A DNA stretch of 32,097 bases from GCA-002772825 sp964560655 (GCA_964560655.1 CAZLLR010000005.1:1-32097); one strand, 5' to 3'. Positions 17,706-25,264 are shown, counted from the first letter of the stretch. Translations and numbers: made by a program. The notes: generated from the sequence alone by a model not told the origin.

Positions 17706-18881
17706 TTATAAAAATTTTTCTGCAAAGATTGCTTCTAAACTAAGAAAGATATCTTTCTTCTCCTTAAAACTAGACGAAAGCTTAAAAGACTTATTCAAAG
17801 ATTCTACTGATATCTCTTTCCTGTCAAAAGGCTTTCCGAGTATGGTAAACTGGGCGAAAAAATCGTCATTCACGGAACTGGAAAATTCCTCGATTATCTT
17901 ATCATCTCCCATTAAAAATAAATTTTGTGGCAAAGGAGATATCTCCGCTATCTCCCCTATCGCCTTCTTAAAGAAATCAGACCATTCATCTTTTGCCTCA
18001 CTCATCGCTTTTGAAATCTTCTTTGTGGCGCTTTCCTCAGAGTGTCCTTTTTCTAGGCGAGAAAGGACGGACGAGGCCTCCTTTATAAGTGTGTTTAACG
18101 CCTTACCAATCTTTCTTAAGACGAAGTTTCTCCCTAAGGAAAAAGAGATAGTCTCTTCAAGTACACCCTTCCTCACTAATGAAATATCAGTAACCTCACC
18201 GGCAATATCGACGAAGATAAAGCCCTCCTTATTGTCATCCATGTCTTTGAGTATATTAAACACAACAAAAGGAAATGTACGAAAGATGACTGGCGAGCCG
18301 GCGAAACTTTCATTTATTATATCTTCTATCTTTTCTTTCACTTTTGCTTTACCCATACTCATATAAACATACAATTCAAGTTTCCTTGCTCTCTTCCCTA
18401 AAGGCTTCACTGTATTGTATCCATTTAAGACGGCCCTCATGACATTATGCTCAAATAACTCTATCTCCTTACTGGGAGTGGTGCCTTTAGACTCTTTCTC
18501 GTATGTATTTTTAAAGACTATTGCCTCGTCTTTTATCAGGTCATCTAGTAACTCATCATTGATCTCAAAAGGTTTTTCTCTATTAACTTTTATTATCCTA
18601 GTCTGCGACACATATAGAAGAGAACCCAACACACAGAAGACAAAATCTGGCGCTTTATGTGTCTTACCTCTGAGAGATTGGACTGTTTTCCTAAAGGCTT
18701 CCTCCATTGCCCGATGAAACAAATGAGGATTAATATCTTCTTTAAACTTTATATCAAACCTAGCCTCAGCTAAGATCTCAAGTCCATTTTCACTATTACT
18801 ACGAATAAGAAGACCGCCGACAGAACCACTGCCTATATCAAAAATAGCAAAAATTTTTTCCTTTTTACCAAACAAAAACAT
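17706..18881 (-). CDS. FtsA/PilM-type actin-like ATPase
   Basis: 391 residues of actin/Hsp70-fold ATPase. Phosphate-1 motif 'FAIFDIGSGSVGGLLI' is at residues 11-26 and phosphate-2 motif 'FIFVDIAGEVTDISLV' at 221-236. The intervening part resembles the 1C/1B insert of FtsA/PilM proteins more than MreB or DnaK. There is no C-terminal amphipathic FtsA tail that I can recognise. Its gene is the first of a two-gene unit with the Baseplate-J-like membrane protein, which parallels PilM-PilN. The ATG at 18881 has no Shine-Dalgarno site; a good promoter has its -10 box 8 bases upstream, so the mRNA is probably leaderless. Confidence 0.75.
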   Translation of the reverse strand: MFLFGKKEKIFAIFDIGSGSVGGLLIRSNSENGLEILAEARFDIKFKEDINPHLFHRAMEEAFRKTVQSLRGKTHKAPDFVFCVLGSLLYVSQTRIIKVNREKPFEINDELLDDLIKDEAIVFKNTYEKESKGTTPSKEIELFEHNVMRAVLNGYNTVKPLGKRARKLELYVYMSMGKAKVKEKIEDIINESFAGSPVIFRTFPFVVFNILKDMDDNKEGFIFVDIAGEVTDISLVRKGVLEETISFSLGRNFVLRKIGKALNTLIKEASSVLSRLEKGHSEESATKKISKAMSEAKDEWSDFFKKAIGEIAEISPLPQNLFLMGDDKIIEEFSSSVNDDFFAQFTILGKPFDRKEISVESLNKSFKLSSSFKEKKDIFLSLEAIFAEKFL

Positions 18882-18889
18882 TTACTTTA

Positions 18890-18917
18890 ATTTTATCCTG
18901 TTAGAGACTTTTATCAA
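18890..18917 (-). promoter_or_regulatory. Promoter of the actin-like/Baseplate-J pair
   Basis: TTGATA (18917-18912), a 16-base spacer and TAAAAT (18895-18890). The ATG follows 8 bases after the -10 box, placing the predicted transcript start within about 2 bases of the ATG. Confidence 0.6.
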
Positions 18918-18952
18918 AGTGGATAACGATGATAATTGAGTATTTTAAAAAT

Positions 18953-18984
18953 AAAAAAACCCCTCAATCTTATTGATTGAGGGG
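18953..18984 (-). terminator. Rho-independent terminator after proS-mreB-mreC-smORF
   Basis: A perfect 10-bp stem CCCCTCAATC / GATTGAGGGG with loop TTATT (18960-18984), followed on the minus strand by seven T residues (18959-18953). It separates the mre unit from the actin-like gene downstream. Confidence 0.9.
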
Positions 18985-19050
18985 AGGGGTGGTCTCCATC
19001 TAAAGAAATGGTGGATTGACTCCCACTTTGTTCATGGCATCTCCCTTAGG

Positions 19051-19072
19051 GGCCAGAGAGTTTTCTCTGGCC
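19051..19072 (-). other. GC-rich hairpin in the 3' region of the 42-aa gene
   Basis: GGCCAGAGA / TCTCTGGCC, a perfect 9-bp stem with a 4-base loop, starting 11 bases after the 42-aa gene's stop. No T-run follows, so it is not a classical terminator. It may stabilise the 3' end, or be part of a small structured RNA that ends at the terminator at 18953-18984. Confidence 0.5.
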
Positions 19073-19083
19073 GGCCCGGTAGG

Positions 19084-19212
19084 TTAGGCGTTGATGGCCG
19101 TCATGATGGCGGATTTTGTCTTAAGCGATAGGTCTCGGGTCTTCTGGGCGCCGGCGCTTGCATCTATAAGATAGTTTAAATCTGCTCTGGGACTACCTCT
19201 TCCTCTTGGCAT
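19084..19212 (-). CDS. Small 42-residue protein, unknown
   Basis: Begins MPRGRGSPRADLNYL and ends SAIMTAINA; basic first third, then a helical, Ala-rich stretch. I chose the ATG at 19212 because GAAGGAG lies 5 bases before it (19224-19218), one of the few clear ribosome sites in the window. The frame is open for 31 more codons upstream, but those residues (Trp/Arg/Asn-rich) look non-coding. It is 95 bases after mreC and before a hairpin and terminator, so it is the last gene of proS-mreB-mreC or has a promoter of its own that I cannot see. It is richer in G+C than its surroundings. I recognise no family. Confidence 0.55.
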   Translation of the reverse strand: MPRGRGSPRADLNYLIDASAGAQKTRDLSLKTKSAIMTAINA

Positions 19213-19307
19213 GGCTTCTCCTTCGGCTCTTTGGCCTTTATTTAGGTCGTTATTGACCTTTTTCTCGGATATATTCCAAGAAAACCATCTTCTTCTAGAA
19301 TACACAT

Positions 19308-20144
19308 CTATTCTTTTTTGTCAATACCCCGTGGATAACTTGGGTTAAAGAGCCCCTGAAAGACTTCTACTCTCTTAAGCTCTTGGATATTAAGAGGCGT
19401 TCTAAACATCACCTTCTGGAAGGCGTCTGCCATATCTGTTTTTATAAACTCCACTATCCCCAGGATGAAAGGGTTGCTCCCTGGCGTCACCACCAAGCTC
19501 CCTACCTCCACTCCATCTACCTTGGGTAAAGTAACTTCGAAGTTTCCTCCCCCACTTCCTAGTGCGGAAGTAAAGATGTTTGCCTTTCTTATAAAGACAT
19601 CTACATCTTCCCCAGCGCGAGAATAAAGTTTCACCCTGCTTGTACTAGAGAAAGCCTCTTCTACAAATCCCAGCAGTATATCTCCATAAGCCACCACTAG
19701 CATCCCCTCTTCCACGCCGTCACCTTTGCCAGTGTCTATAATCAAAATATCATAAGGCACTTGTGGAGCGCGAAGTAGCACCGAAGCCACGATACTCTTC
19801 CTATCTTTGCTCTTTCTCCCTAATACACCGTAAAGCTCATTGTTCTCTTCCTTAAGAATTTCAAGGGAAAGTAACTTCATATCTCTTTCCGCTAATTTTT
19901 CCCTCAACTTTAGATTCTCATCTACTAAAGATTCTTTATCTTTTAAGATATTGACTTTAGTCTCGTACCACATACTAAAAGAATCTCTAACAGTAAAAAT
20001 AGGTGATGCTAGAGAAAGTGTCTGATTTGAGAACACTCCACTAAAGCCGAAAATGACAGCAGCAACTAAAACTACTGATAATATTATAATCGAGAAAAAA
20101 ATCTTTTTTCTTTTTTTTCTATTGTGGTGGGATATCATCTTCAT
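19308..20144 (-). CDS. mreC: Rod shape-determining protein MreC
   Basis: Envelope scaffold that links MreB to the elongation machinery. A basic N-terminus ('HHNRKKRKK') and one membrane helix ('IFFSIIILSVVLVAAVIFGF') are followed by a coiled coil ('LVDENLKLREKLAERDMKLLSLEILKEENNEL') and the two-lobed beta domain ('VAYGDILLGFVEEAFSSTSRVKLYS', 'GSLVVTPGSNPFILGIVE'). I chose the ATG at 20144 (about 278 aa). The frame stays open back to 20183 with a less likely leader. The start lies inside the mreB 3' end (26-base overlap), giving tight coupling. mreD is not next to it; an MreD-like gene is at 7531-7803. Confidence 0.92.
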   Translation of the reverse strand: MKMISHHNRKKRKKIFFSIIILSVVLVAAVIFGFSGVFSNQTLSLASPIFTVRDSFSMWYETKVNILKDKESLVDENLKLREKLAERDMKLLSLEILKEENNELYGVLGRKSKDRKSIVASVLLRAPQVPYDILIIDTGKGDGVEEGMLVVAYGDILLGFVEEAFSSTSRVKLYSRAGEDVDVFIRKANIFTSALGSGGGNFEVTLPKVDGVEVGSLVVTPGSNPFILGIVEFIKTDMADAFQKVMFRTPLNIQELKRVEVFQGLFNPSYPRGIDKKE

Positions 20145-21171
20145 GATGTATAAGTACTTCTTGAAGTTCGTCAAGACTCTCAAGGATAATACCTGTACCT
20201 CTTACTACAGCGGTCAATGGCTCATCTGCTACGTAAACAGGTATCTTCACCTCAGAAGCTAGGTGTTCGGCAAGACCCTTCAAGTAAGAGCCACCTCCGA
20301 CAAGCATTATCCCTCTGTGCATAATGTCAGACACGAGCTCTGGAGGTGTCTCTTCTATTACCTCTTTGACTGCGTCAACAAGGGATTTAGTCGTCTTTGC
20401 TATCGCTTGCCTTACGTCAGAAGCGGTGAGTATAACCTCTCTCGGCAATCCTGTTATAAGATCCCTACCCCTCACGGCAGATTCAAGATCGTCGTCTCCT
20501 TCTACGACAGAACCTATGGCTATTTTCACGTCTTCTGCAGTCTGTTCTCCTAAGAGAATTTTAAACTCATCTCTAGCATAATGTATTATGTCTTGGTTTA
20601 GTCTATCACCCGCCATCTTAAGACTCTTTGATAACACTATACCTCCAAGCGAAATGATAGCCACATCAGAAGTTCCACCACCGATATCGATTACCATATT
20701 ACCCACTGGCTCTGACACGGGAAGACGCATACCTATAGCGGCCGACATGGGCTCTTCCACTATATATACATCTTTGGCTCCTGCATTTTTTGCAGCATCA
20801 CGGACAGCCCTTGCTTGCACGTTAGTAACCCCAGAAGGGACACCTATCACTACTCTTGGTCGAGAAAGGATATTTTTCCTATTTTGTTGAGCTCTTTTTA
20901 TAAAGTAAGCAATCATCTCTTCTGCCACCTCAAAGTCTGAGATAACCCCATCCACAAGAGGCCTTATTGCACTAATATGTGCAGGAGTCCTGCCTACCAT
21001 CCTCTTGGCTTCCGTACCTATAGCCACCACCTGCCCAGTCTTCTGATTGACAGCAACAACAGACGGCTCGTTTATAATAATCCCTTCTCCTGAGACATAG
21101 ACAAGAGTGTTTGCTGTGCCAAGATCTATCCCTATGTTATTAGAGAAAAAATTATTGAATTTTTTTAACAT
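20119..21171 (-). CDS. mreB: Rod shape-determining protein MreB
   Basis: Actin-like filament protein that guides lateral wall synthesis. 'NIGIDLGTANTLVYVSGEGII' and 'MVIDIGGGTSDVAIISLGGIV' are the phosphate motifs. 'MSAAIGMRLPVSEP' and 'GIMLVGGGSYLKGLAEHL' (adenosine motif) are also family-specific. 350 aa, full length. Its ATG lies 20 bases inside the 3' end of proS, and its 3' end overlaps mreC, so proS-mreB-mreC are one transcript. Confidence 0.97.
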   Translation of the reverse strand: MLKKFNNFFSNNIGIDLGTANTLVYVSGEGIIINEPSVVAVNQKTGQVVAIGTEAKRMVGRTPAHISAIRPLVDGVISDFEVAEEMIAYFIKRAQQNRKNILSRPRVVIGVPSGVTNVQARAVRDAAKNAGAKDVYIVEEPMSAAIGMRLPVSEPVGNMVIDIGGGTSDVAIISLGGIVLSKSLKMAGDRLNQDIIHYARDEFKILLGEQTAEDVKIAIGSVVEGDDDLESAVRGRDLITGLPREVILTASDVRQAIAKTTKSLVDAVKEVIEETPPELVSDIMHRGIMLVGGGSYLKGLAEHLASEVKIPVYVADEPLTAVVRGTGIILESLDELQEVLIHHEDDIPPQ

Positions 21172-22396
21172 AATTTAAAATATTTTCTTTTTTTATAATA
21201 CTACTGTCTTCTTCGCTTCGCTTTTTCACTTCCAACCCACCCTTCTCCACACTCTTCTTACTAACGACAACTCTATAGGGGATGCCGATAAGATCACTGT
21301 CAGCGAATCTCTCTCCAGCACTTTTCCCTGTTCGATCATCATATAATACTTCTACTCCATCTTTTTGCAAACTCTCATATATCTCATCTGACGTACTCTT
21401 AAGAGAGTCATTAAGAAGAATAAGGTGCACGTCAAAAGGAGCTATACCCTCTGGCCAGATGATGCCCCTCTCGTCATTGTGTATCTCGACAATAGTCCCC
21501 ATGAGTCTGCCTAGCCCTATACCATAACAACCCATGAGTACTGGCAGTTCTTTACCCACTTCATCTTTATAAGTAAGTCCGAAAGGCTCAGTAAACTTAT
21601 TCTTCAGTTCAAAGATATTTCCCACTTCAATAGACTTCTCCGTCTTAAAGTTAGACTTACCACACTCTGGGCAGGTCTTTTGTTCATTTATGATCTCGTC
21701 ATTTATAGCGACACCACAATCATTGCAAACATAGATAGTATCTTCACCAGCTGATGTCACCGTCTGAAACTCATGCGAATATTTAGAAAAGCTTCCGCCG
21801 GAAGCAAAGGTGAGGTGAGTCTCTTTACCTATGCCAGCCTTCTCAAAGATGCCTTTATACACCTCTTTCATCGCCTCATAATACTTCTTAAGCTCTTCTT
21901 CATTTTTATGGAAAGAGTAAAGGTCTTTCATCATAAATTCTCTACCACGCAAGATACCAGACTTCGCGCGAAGTTCCATCCTAAACTTATTCTGGATCTG
22001 ATACACGTAGAGAGGTAAATCCTTATATGACGAGACGAATTTTTTCACAAGAGGGACAACGACTTCTTCATGGGTGGGTCCGAGTGCTGACTCCCTGTCG
22101 CTTGAGTCAGTTAGCTTGTAAAGATCATCCATTGTCTCCCATCTGCCCGTCTTCTTCCAGTTCTCCCTTGGCTGCATTGAAGGCATAAGGAGCTCCACTC
22201 CACCAGCCTTATTCATTTCGTCTCGGATCATATCTTCTATCCTTTTTAAGACACGCAGACCTAGGGGCAGATACGTATATACACCAGACATAGTCTTATC
22301 TATAAAGCCTGCTCTTATGAGAAGGGAGGCGTTTTTTGCCACCTCATCTTTAGGGGCTTCTTTAGTTGTCTTAGTGAAGAGTTTAGACTGTAACAT
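21152..22396 (-). CDS. proS: Prolyl-tRNA synthetase, short form without editing domain
   Basis: Charges tRNA-Pro. Class II core motifs are 'GVYTYLPLGLRVLKRIEDMIRDEM' (motif 1 region), 'QNKFRMELRAKSGILRGREFMMKDLYSF' (motif 2) and 'GCYGIGLGRLMGTIVE' (motif 3). A C-terminal anticodon-binding domain follows. At 414 aa it lacks the roughly 180-residue YbaK-like editing insert between motifs 2 and 3. In its place is a short segment with four cysteines (C224, C227, C242, C245) that looks like a zinc ribbon. A separate editing protein was not found in the window. The promoter's -10 box is 8 bases before the ATG, and there is no Shine-Dalgarno sequence. Confidence 0.95.
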   Translation of the reverse strand: MLQSKLFTKTTKEAPKDEVAKNASLLIRAGFIDKTMSGVYTYLPLGLRVLKRIEDMIRDEMNKAGGVELLMPSMQPRENWKKTGRWETMDDLYKLTDSSDRESALGPTHEEVVVPLVKKFVSSYKDLPLYVYQIQNKFRMELRAKSGILRGREFMMKDLYSFHKNEEELKKYYEAMKEVYKGIFEKAGIGKETHLTFASGGSFSKYSHEFQTVTSAGEDTIYVCNDCGVAINDEIINEQKTCPECGKSNFKTEKSIEVGNIFELKNKFTEPFGLTYKDEVGKELPVLMGCYGIGLGRLMGTIVEIHNDERGIIWPEGIAPFDVHLILLNDSLKSTSDEIYESLQKDGVEVLYDDRTGKSAGERFADSDLIGIPYRVVVSKKSVEKGGLEVKKRSEEDSSIIKKENILNYVKKIQ

Positions 22397-22404
22397 TAAA
22401 GATA

Positions 22405-22433
22405 ATAATATCTGAAAATCACTCTTTAGTCAA
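22405..22433 (-). promoter_or_regulatory. Promoter of proS-mreB-mreC
   Basis: TTGACT (22433-22428), exactly 17 bases, TATTAT (22410-22405). The ATG at 22396 is 8 bases beyond the -10 box, so the message is predicted to be leaderless or to have 1-3 untranslated bases. An overlapping TATTAT frame at 22402-22407 is possible. Confidence 0.7.
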
Positions 22434-22470
22434 AAATAAAGACTCATCCAAAATAATATCTTTCATCTAA

Positions 22471-22519
22471 AACTTCAACAGCTAATCTGCCGAGGCAGAT
22501 TAGCTGTTGAAGTTTTTTT
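22471..22519. terminator. Very long terminator hairpin overlapping a gene's 3' end
   Basis: AACTTCAACAGCTAATCTGC pairs perfectly with its complement at 22495-22514, a 20-bp stem closed by a CGAG tetraloop. The plus strand continues with seven T residues (22513-22519); the minus strand has a shorter TTTT run. It probably ends the cupredoxin unit before the proS promoter. The last 15 or so codons and the stop of the small basic protein lie inside it. Confidence 0.8.
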
Positions 22520-22654
22520 ACCCCTAGAGTTGCCAGTGGTTTTTCTTATCTGTTTTGTCTTGTTAACAGATAAGGCCTTCTTAGCTATAAATTGCGACGG
22601 GGTACTATACCCAGGCTTCCCTTTCTTGCCACCTACTTTTGCATAATTTTTCAT
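22475..22654 (-). CDS. Small basic protein, unknown
   Basis: 59 residues from the ATG at 22654 (MKNYAKVGGKKGKPGYST...), rich in Lys, Ser and Thr and without a membrane segment. It resembles short, nucleic-acid-binding-like basic proteins but has no recognisable motif. It starts 13 bases after the cupredoxin stop; a longer version from 22681 would overlap that gene. No ribosome site is visible. The final 15 or so codons run through both arms of a 20-bp hairpin, so part of the frame may be accidental and the gene may be spurious. Confidence 0.45.
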   Translation of the reverse strand: MKNYAKVGGKKGKPGYSTPSQFIAKKALSVNKTKQIRKTTGNSRGKKTSTANLPRQISC

Positions 22655-22667
22655 ACTTTTTAAGCTA

Positions 22668-23192
22668 CTACTCTGTGACAATAATTGTCCCCTTCATGAA
22701 AGGATGCAGCCGGCAGAAATAATCGAAAGTGCCAGGCTTAGTAAACATAAAGATATAACTCTGCCCTTTAGACAAAGTCTTAGACCCAAGCCCGGACAAA
22801 AGGCGCTCTGTCTCACCAGCCTCAGGCGCTATCTGATGCGCAGTATTATCTCCATTTGTCCAAGTTATTTCTGTGCCCCTCTTTATAACTATGACTGACG
22901 GGTTAAAGGTGTTGTTCTTTATAGAGACGAAATTATTCTTGAGTAGGATAGTCTGCGTTGAGGGAATTTCTACTTTAGGTTGTGCGACTGGCTTCGGTGG
23001 TGCTTTCGGAGTAGTGGCACTAGCCTTACTTACCCCCTCTTTCTCTCCAACTAAAGCGCTATTAGTAGCTGAGTCGTTATCATCAACAGTATCATTGCTC
23101 TTATAAAATTTAAAGTAATACACACCACCTACAGCGACCAGCACTATCATTATTATAAAATACTTGTTTAAGAAACTATTTTTAGTGTTCAT
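22668..23192 (-). CDS. Membrane-anchored cupredoxin (blue copper) protein
   Basis: An N-terminal membrane helix (about residues 10-27) is followed by a 50-residue low-complexity linker rich in Ala, Pro and Lys, and a C-terminal cupredoxin domain of about 95 residues ('NNTFNPSVIVIKRGTEITWTNGDNTAHQI...'). All type I copper ligands are visible: H119, C160, H163 and M166. It should face outside the cytoplasmic membrane and carry single electrons or store copper. No redox partner or oxidase is encoded nearby, so its partner is unknown. It has no obvious ribosome site. The downstream small basic gene follows closely. Confidence 0.85.
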   Translation of the reverse strand: MNTKNSFLNKYFIIMIVLVAVGGVYYFKFYKSNDTVDDNDSATNSALVGEKEGVSKASATTPKAPPKPVAQPKVEIPSTQTILLKNNFVSIKNNTFNPSVIVIKRGTEITWTNGDNTAHQIAPEAGETERLLSGLGSKTLSKGQSYIFMFTKPGTFDYFCRLHPFMKGTIIVTE

Positions 23193-23198
23193 ATTATT

Positions 23199-23296
23199 TA
23201 AGTCAAAATCTAAAATTTAATTTCTGTAGGATGCCCTATTTCACCAGCTGGCGGAGAACGTCCTTTAGGAAATTAAGGTTTTTAATTTTGACTTTG
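23199..23296. repeat. Palindromic intergenic repeat, copy 1
   Basis: Imperfect inverted repeat with arms of about 30 bases: left arm AGTCAAAATCTAAAATTTAA onward (23201-23231), right arm 23261-23294 ending TTTAATTTTGACTT. It lies between the rseP 3' end and the cupredoxin start. It shares a 28-base identical block (23260-23287) with copy 2 at 25040-25141. The rest of the 23193-23354 gap holds nothing else recognisable. Confidence 0.65.
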
Positions 23297-23354
23297 ATTA
23301 TTTATCAAAAAAATATAATCTCATCTTTAGTTTATTATACCACTTACTCTGTAA

Positions 23355-24431
23355 TTAGAATAACTTCACAACATCATTAAAGGTGATAACTAACATCAAT
23401 ATGATAAGTATGGCAAAACCCGTCGCGTTTAAGACTCCAGTGACTTTTGTATTAATAGGAGACCTCTTTACCCACTCTATAAGGATAAGGAAGATTCTTC
23501 CTCCATCCAAGGCAGGAAAAGGGATGATATTTAAGATAGCCAAGTTTATAGATAGAAATGCGGTAAAACTTAAAAGATATATCAACCCAAATTTCGAGGC
23601 TTCGCCTACTAAGCCGATGATACCCACTGGCCCACTGATCTGAGAGAGATTTGCCTTTGCAGTGAAAGCGTCTTTAAAAAAGCTTGCCATACCGACAGCC
23701 GTGCCGACAGTAAGATTTAGAGTCATTTTCATTCCTGCATAGACCGCCTTATGCACAGGGAGCTTAAGAATACCAATTTCATCCATAGCTATACCTATGG
23801 CCGGAGTCTCACCAAAGACATTTTTCTGCGGTAATATAAGCACAGAGCTCTCCTCCTTGCCCCTCATATAATAAAGCTCCACTTCCTTACCACCACTTGC
23901 CGCTATAAAACTCTGGATAGTCTCTGTGGAGAGCACATCAATGGGCTCACCATCTTTTAAAGCCAGCCCGACAATAGCGTCTCTCACTTTAAGGCCCGCC
24001 TGCTCAGCAGGAGAATCTTTTTGTACACTTAATATCAACACTTGAGCATCTTTTATCTCTGCCCCCTCTGGAGCGCCTGCCACACTAGTAGGAAAGCCGG
24101 CCGTGAAGCCTATCGTTATCAGAAACCATGCCAAGAGTATATTAAAGAAGACTCCGGCACCGATAACCGCAATTTTTACATAGACAGGCTTACTAACAAA
24201 GCTCCGCGGGCCAGCCTCGTTGTCTTCCCCAAAGATTTTCACAAAGCCACCAAACGGTATGAGGTTTATAGAGTAAATTGTCTCCCCTTTTCTAAACTTA
24301 AAGAGCCGTGGTGGAAAACCGATTCCAAATTCATCTACCCTGATACCCGACTTCTTAGCAACTATAAAATGCCCAAACTCATGGACAAATATTAAAACTC
24401 CCAATACTAAAAAAAATAATAAAATACTCAT
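23355..24431 (-). CDS. rseP: Site-2 protease (RseP/RIP metalloprotease)
   Basis: Intramembrane zinc metalloprotease. HEFGH (H17, E18, H21) lies in the first helix ('ILIFVHEFGHFIVAKKSGI'). One PDZ domain (about residues 115-205, 'VLILSVQKDSPAEQAGLKVRDAIVGL') follows. The C-terminal 'NIIPFPALDGGRIFLIL' supplies the Asp zinc ligand. 358 aa is typical for the single-PDZ form. It starts 6 bases after frr, a common frr-rseP neighbourhood. Substrates cannot be told from the sequence; no RseA-like anti-sigma factor is present here. Confidence 0.94.
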   Translation of the reverse strand: MSILLFFLVLGVLIFVHEFGHFIVAKKSGIRVDEFGIGFPPRLFKFRKGETIYSINLIPFGGFVKIFGEDNEAGPRSFVSKPVYVKIAVIGAGVFFNILLAWFLITIGFTAGFPTSVAGAPEGAEIKDAQVLILSVQKDSPAEQAGLKVRDAIVGLALKDGEPIDVLSTETIQSFIAASGGKEVELYYMRGKEESSVLILPQKNVFGETPAIGIAMDEIGILKLPVHKAVYAGMKMTLNLTVGTAVGMASFFKDAFTAKANLSQISGPVGIIGLVGEASKFGLIYLLSFTAFLSINLAILNIIPFPALDGGRIFLILIEWVKRSPINTKVTGVLNATGFAILIILMLVITFNDVVKLF

Positions 24432-24437
24432 TTATTT

Positions 24438-24989
24438 TTATCCTTTTATCTCTGCCTCTTTATTAAAAGACATATCTTCAAGCGCTTTATTTCCTTCATC
24501 AATAATTTTCTGAAGTTCGTCTTTGAGTCTAAACTTATCGTCTTCTGATATTTCACCTTCTTTTTCATCTTTCTGTATATTGTTCCAAGCCTCGTCTCTC
24601 TCTTTCCTTAGCGAGATCCTAGCCTCTTCAAGTTTGGCCTTTATGATCTTATTTATCGCTTCCCTCCTCTCAGAAGTTAATTCTGGAAAAGAGATTCTTA
24701 TACCGTCGTTTGAAGTAGCAGGGTTTATCCCTAGCCCTGAAGAAGAGATAGCCCCCTCTATGGCTTGTATTAGCTCCTTGTCCCAAGGAACTATCAATAT
24801 GGTCTTGGCGTCTTCCACGCTAATAGCTGCAACATGCTTTATCGGCTGTTTGGCACCATAAGACTCTACAAAGATACTGTCCAAGATAGCTGGTGTGGCA
24901 CGCCCTGTCCGAAGCCCTGAGAATTCCTTCCTAAGCCACTCTTCTATTTCTCCTTCCCTCTTTTTAAGATTTGAAAAATCATAAGCCAT
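24438..24989 (-). CDS. frr: Ribosome recycling factor
   Basis: Splits post-termination ribosomes with EF-G. Family signatures are 'LRTGRATPAILDSIFVESYGAKQPI', 'AISVEDAKTILIVPWD', 'GLGINPATSNDGIRISFPELTSERR' and 'LRKERDEAWNNIQ'. 183 aa, full length, with the usual three-helix bundle plus inserted beta domain. It begins a two-gene unit with rseP. No Shine-Dalgarno site is seen; a TATAAT lies 11 bases before the ATG. Confidence 0.96.
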   Translation of the reverse strand: MAYDFSNLKKREGEIEEWLRKEFSGLRTGRATPAILDSIFVESYGAKQPIKHVAAISVEDAKTILIVPWDKELIQAIEGAISSSGLGINPATSNDGIRISFPELTSERREAINKIIKAKLEEARISLRKERDEAWNNIQKDEKEGEISEDDKFRLKDELQKIIDEGNKALEDMSFNKEAEIKG

Positions 24990-25000
24990 AATTAAAAAGT

Positions 25001-25006
25001 ATTATA
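25001..25006 (-). promoter_or_regulatory. Candidate -10 box for frr-rseP
   Basis: Perfect minus-strand TATAAT, 11 bases before the frr ATG, with only a weak TTTTAT-like -35. It predicts a leader of about 4 bases, similar to other genes here. Confidence 0.4.
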
Positions 25007-25039
25007 CTCTATTTTCTAAAATAATAAAAACTCTACACT

Positions 25040-25141
25040 AGAGTCAAAATTAATCTCCGTAGGATTCCCCTTTCCGCCTCCGCCGACTAGCGGAGGCGGA
25101 GTTTGTCCTTTAGGAAATTAAGGTTTTTAATTATGGCTTTG
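25040..25141. repeat. Palindromic intergenic repeat, copy 2
   Basis: Same family as 23199-23296. The left arm is GAGTCAAAATTAATCTCC plus GTAGGA. The right arm (25106-25141) begins TCCTTTAGGAAATTAAGG. Between the arms is a second, perfect 11-bp palindrome (TCCGCCTCCGC at 25073-25083 with its complement at 25090-25100, loop CGACTA). The copy lies between the frr promoter and the terminator of the 33-aa gene. Confidence 0.65.
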
Positions 25142-25173
25142 AAGATTTGCAAAATATTGTAAATCTTTAACAT

Positions 25174-25211
25174 AAAAAAATGGCCAATTTTAACTCTTGT
25201 TAAAATTGGCC
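25174..25211 (-). terminator. Rho-independent terminator of the 33-aa gene
   Basis: A perfect 13-bp stem GGCCAATTTTAAC / GTTAAAATTGGCC with a 4-base loop (25182-25211), followed on the minus strand by seven T residues (25180-25174). It starts 53 bases after the stop of the small gene. Confidence 0.9.
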
Positions 25212-25264
25212 GAAAATATTTACTACATACTCCTAGTGATAAGTATGTAGCCTAGAAAAGTAAC

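Noticed and set aside
17842..18366. A 174-codon plus-strand frame opposite the actin-like gene
   Set aside because: Lies entirely within a motif-supported gene on the other strand, with no ribosome site and a low-complexity product.
19084..19305. A 73-aa version of the small gene after mreC
   Set aside because: The first 31 residues look non-coding and no SD precedes that start; the ATG at 19212 has GAAGGAG at proper distance.
22475..22681. Use of UGA as glycine as in Gracilibacteria
   Set aside because: UGA closes a frame here, and the many ribosomal and metabolic genes contain no internal UGA, so the standard bacterial code fits.
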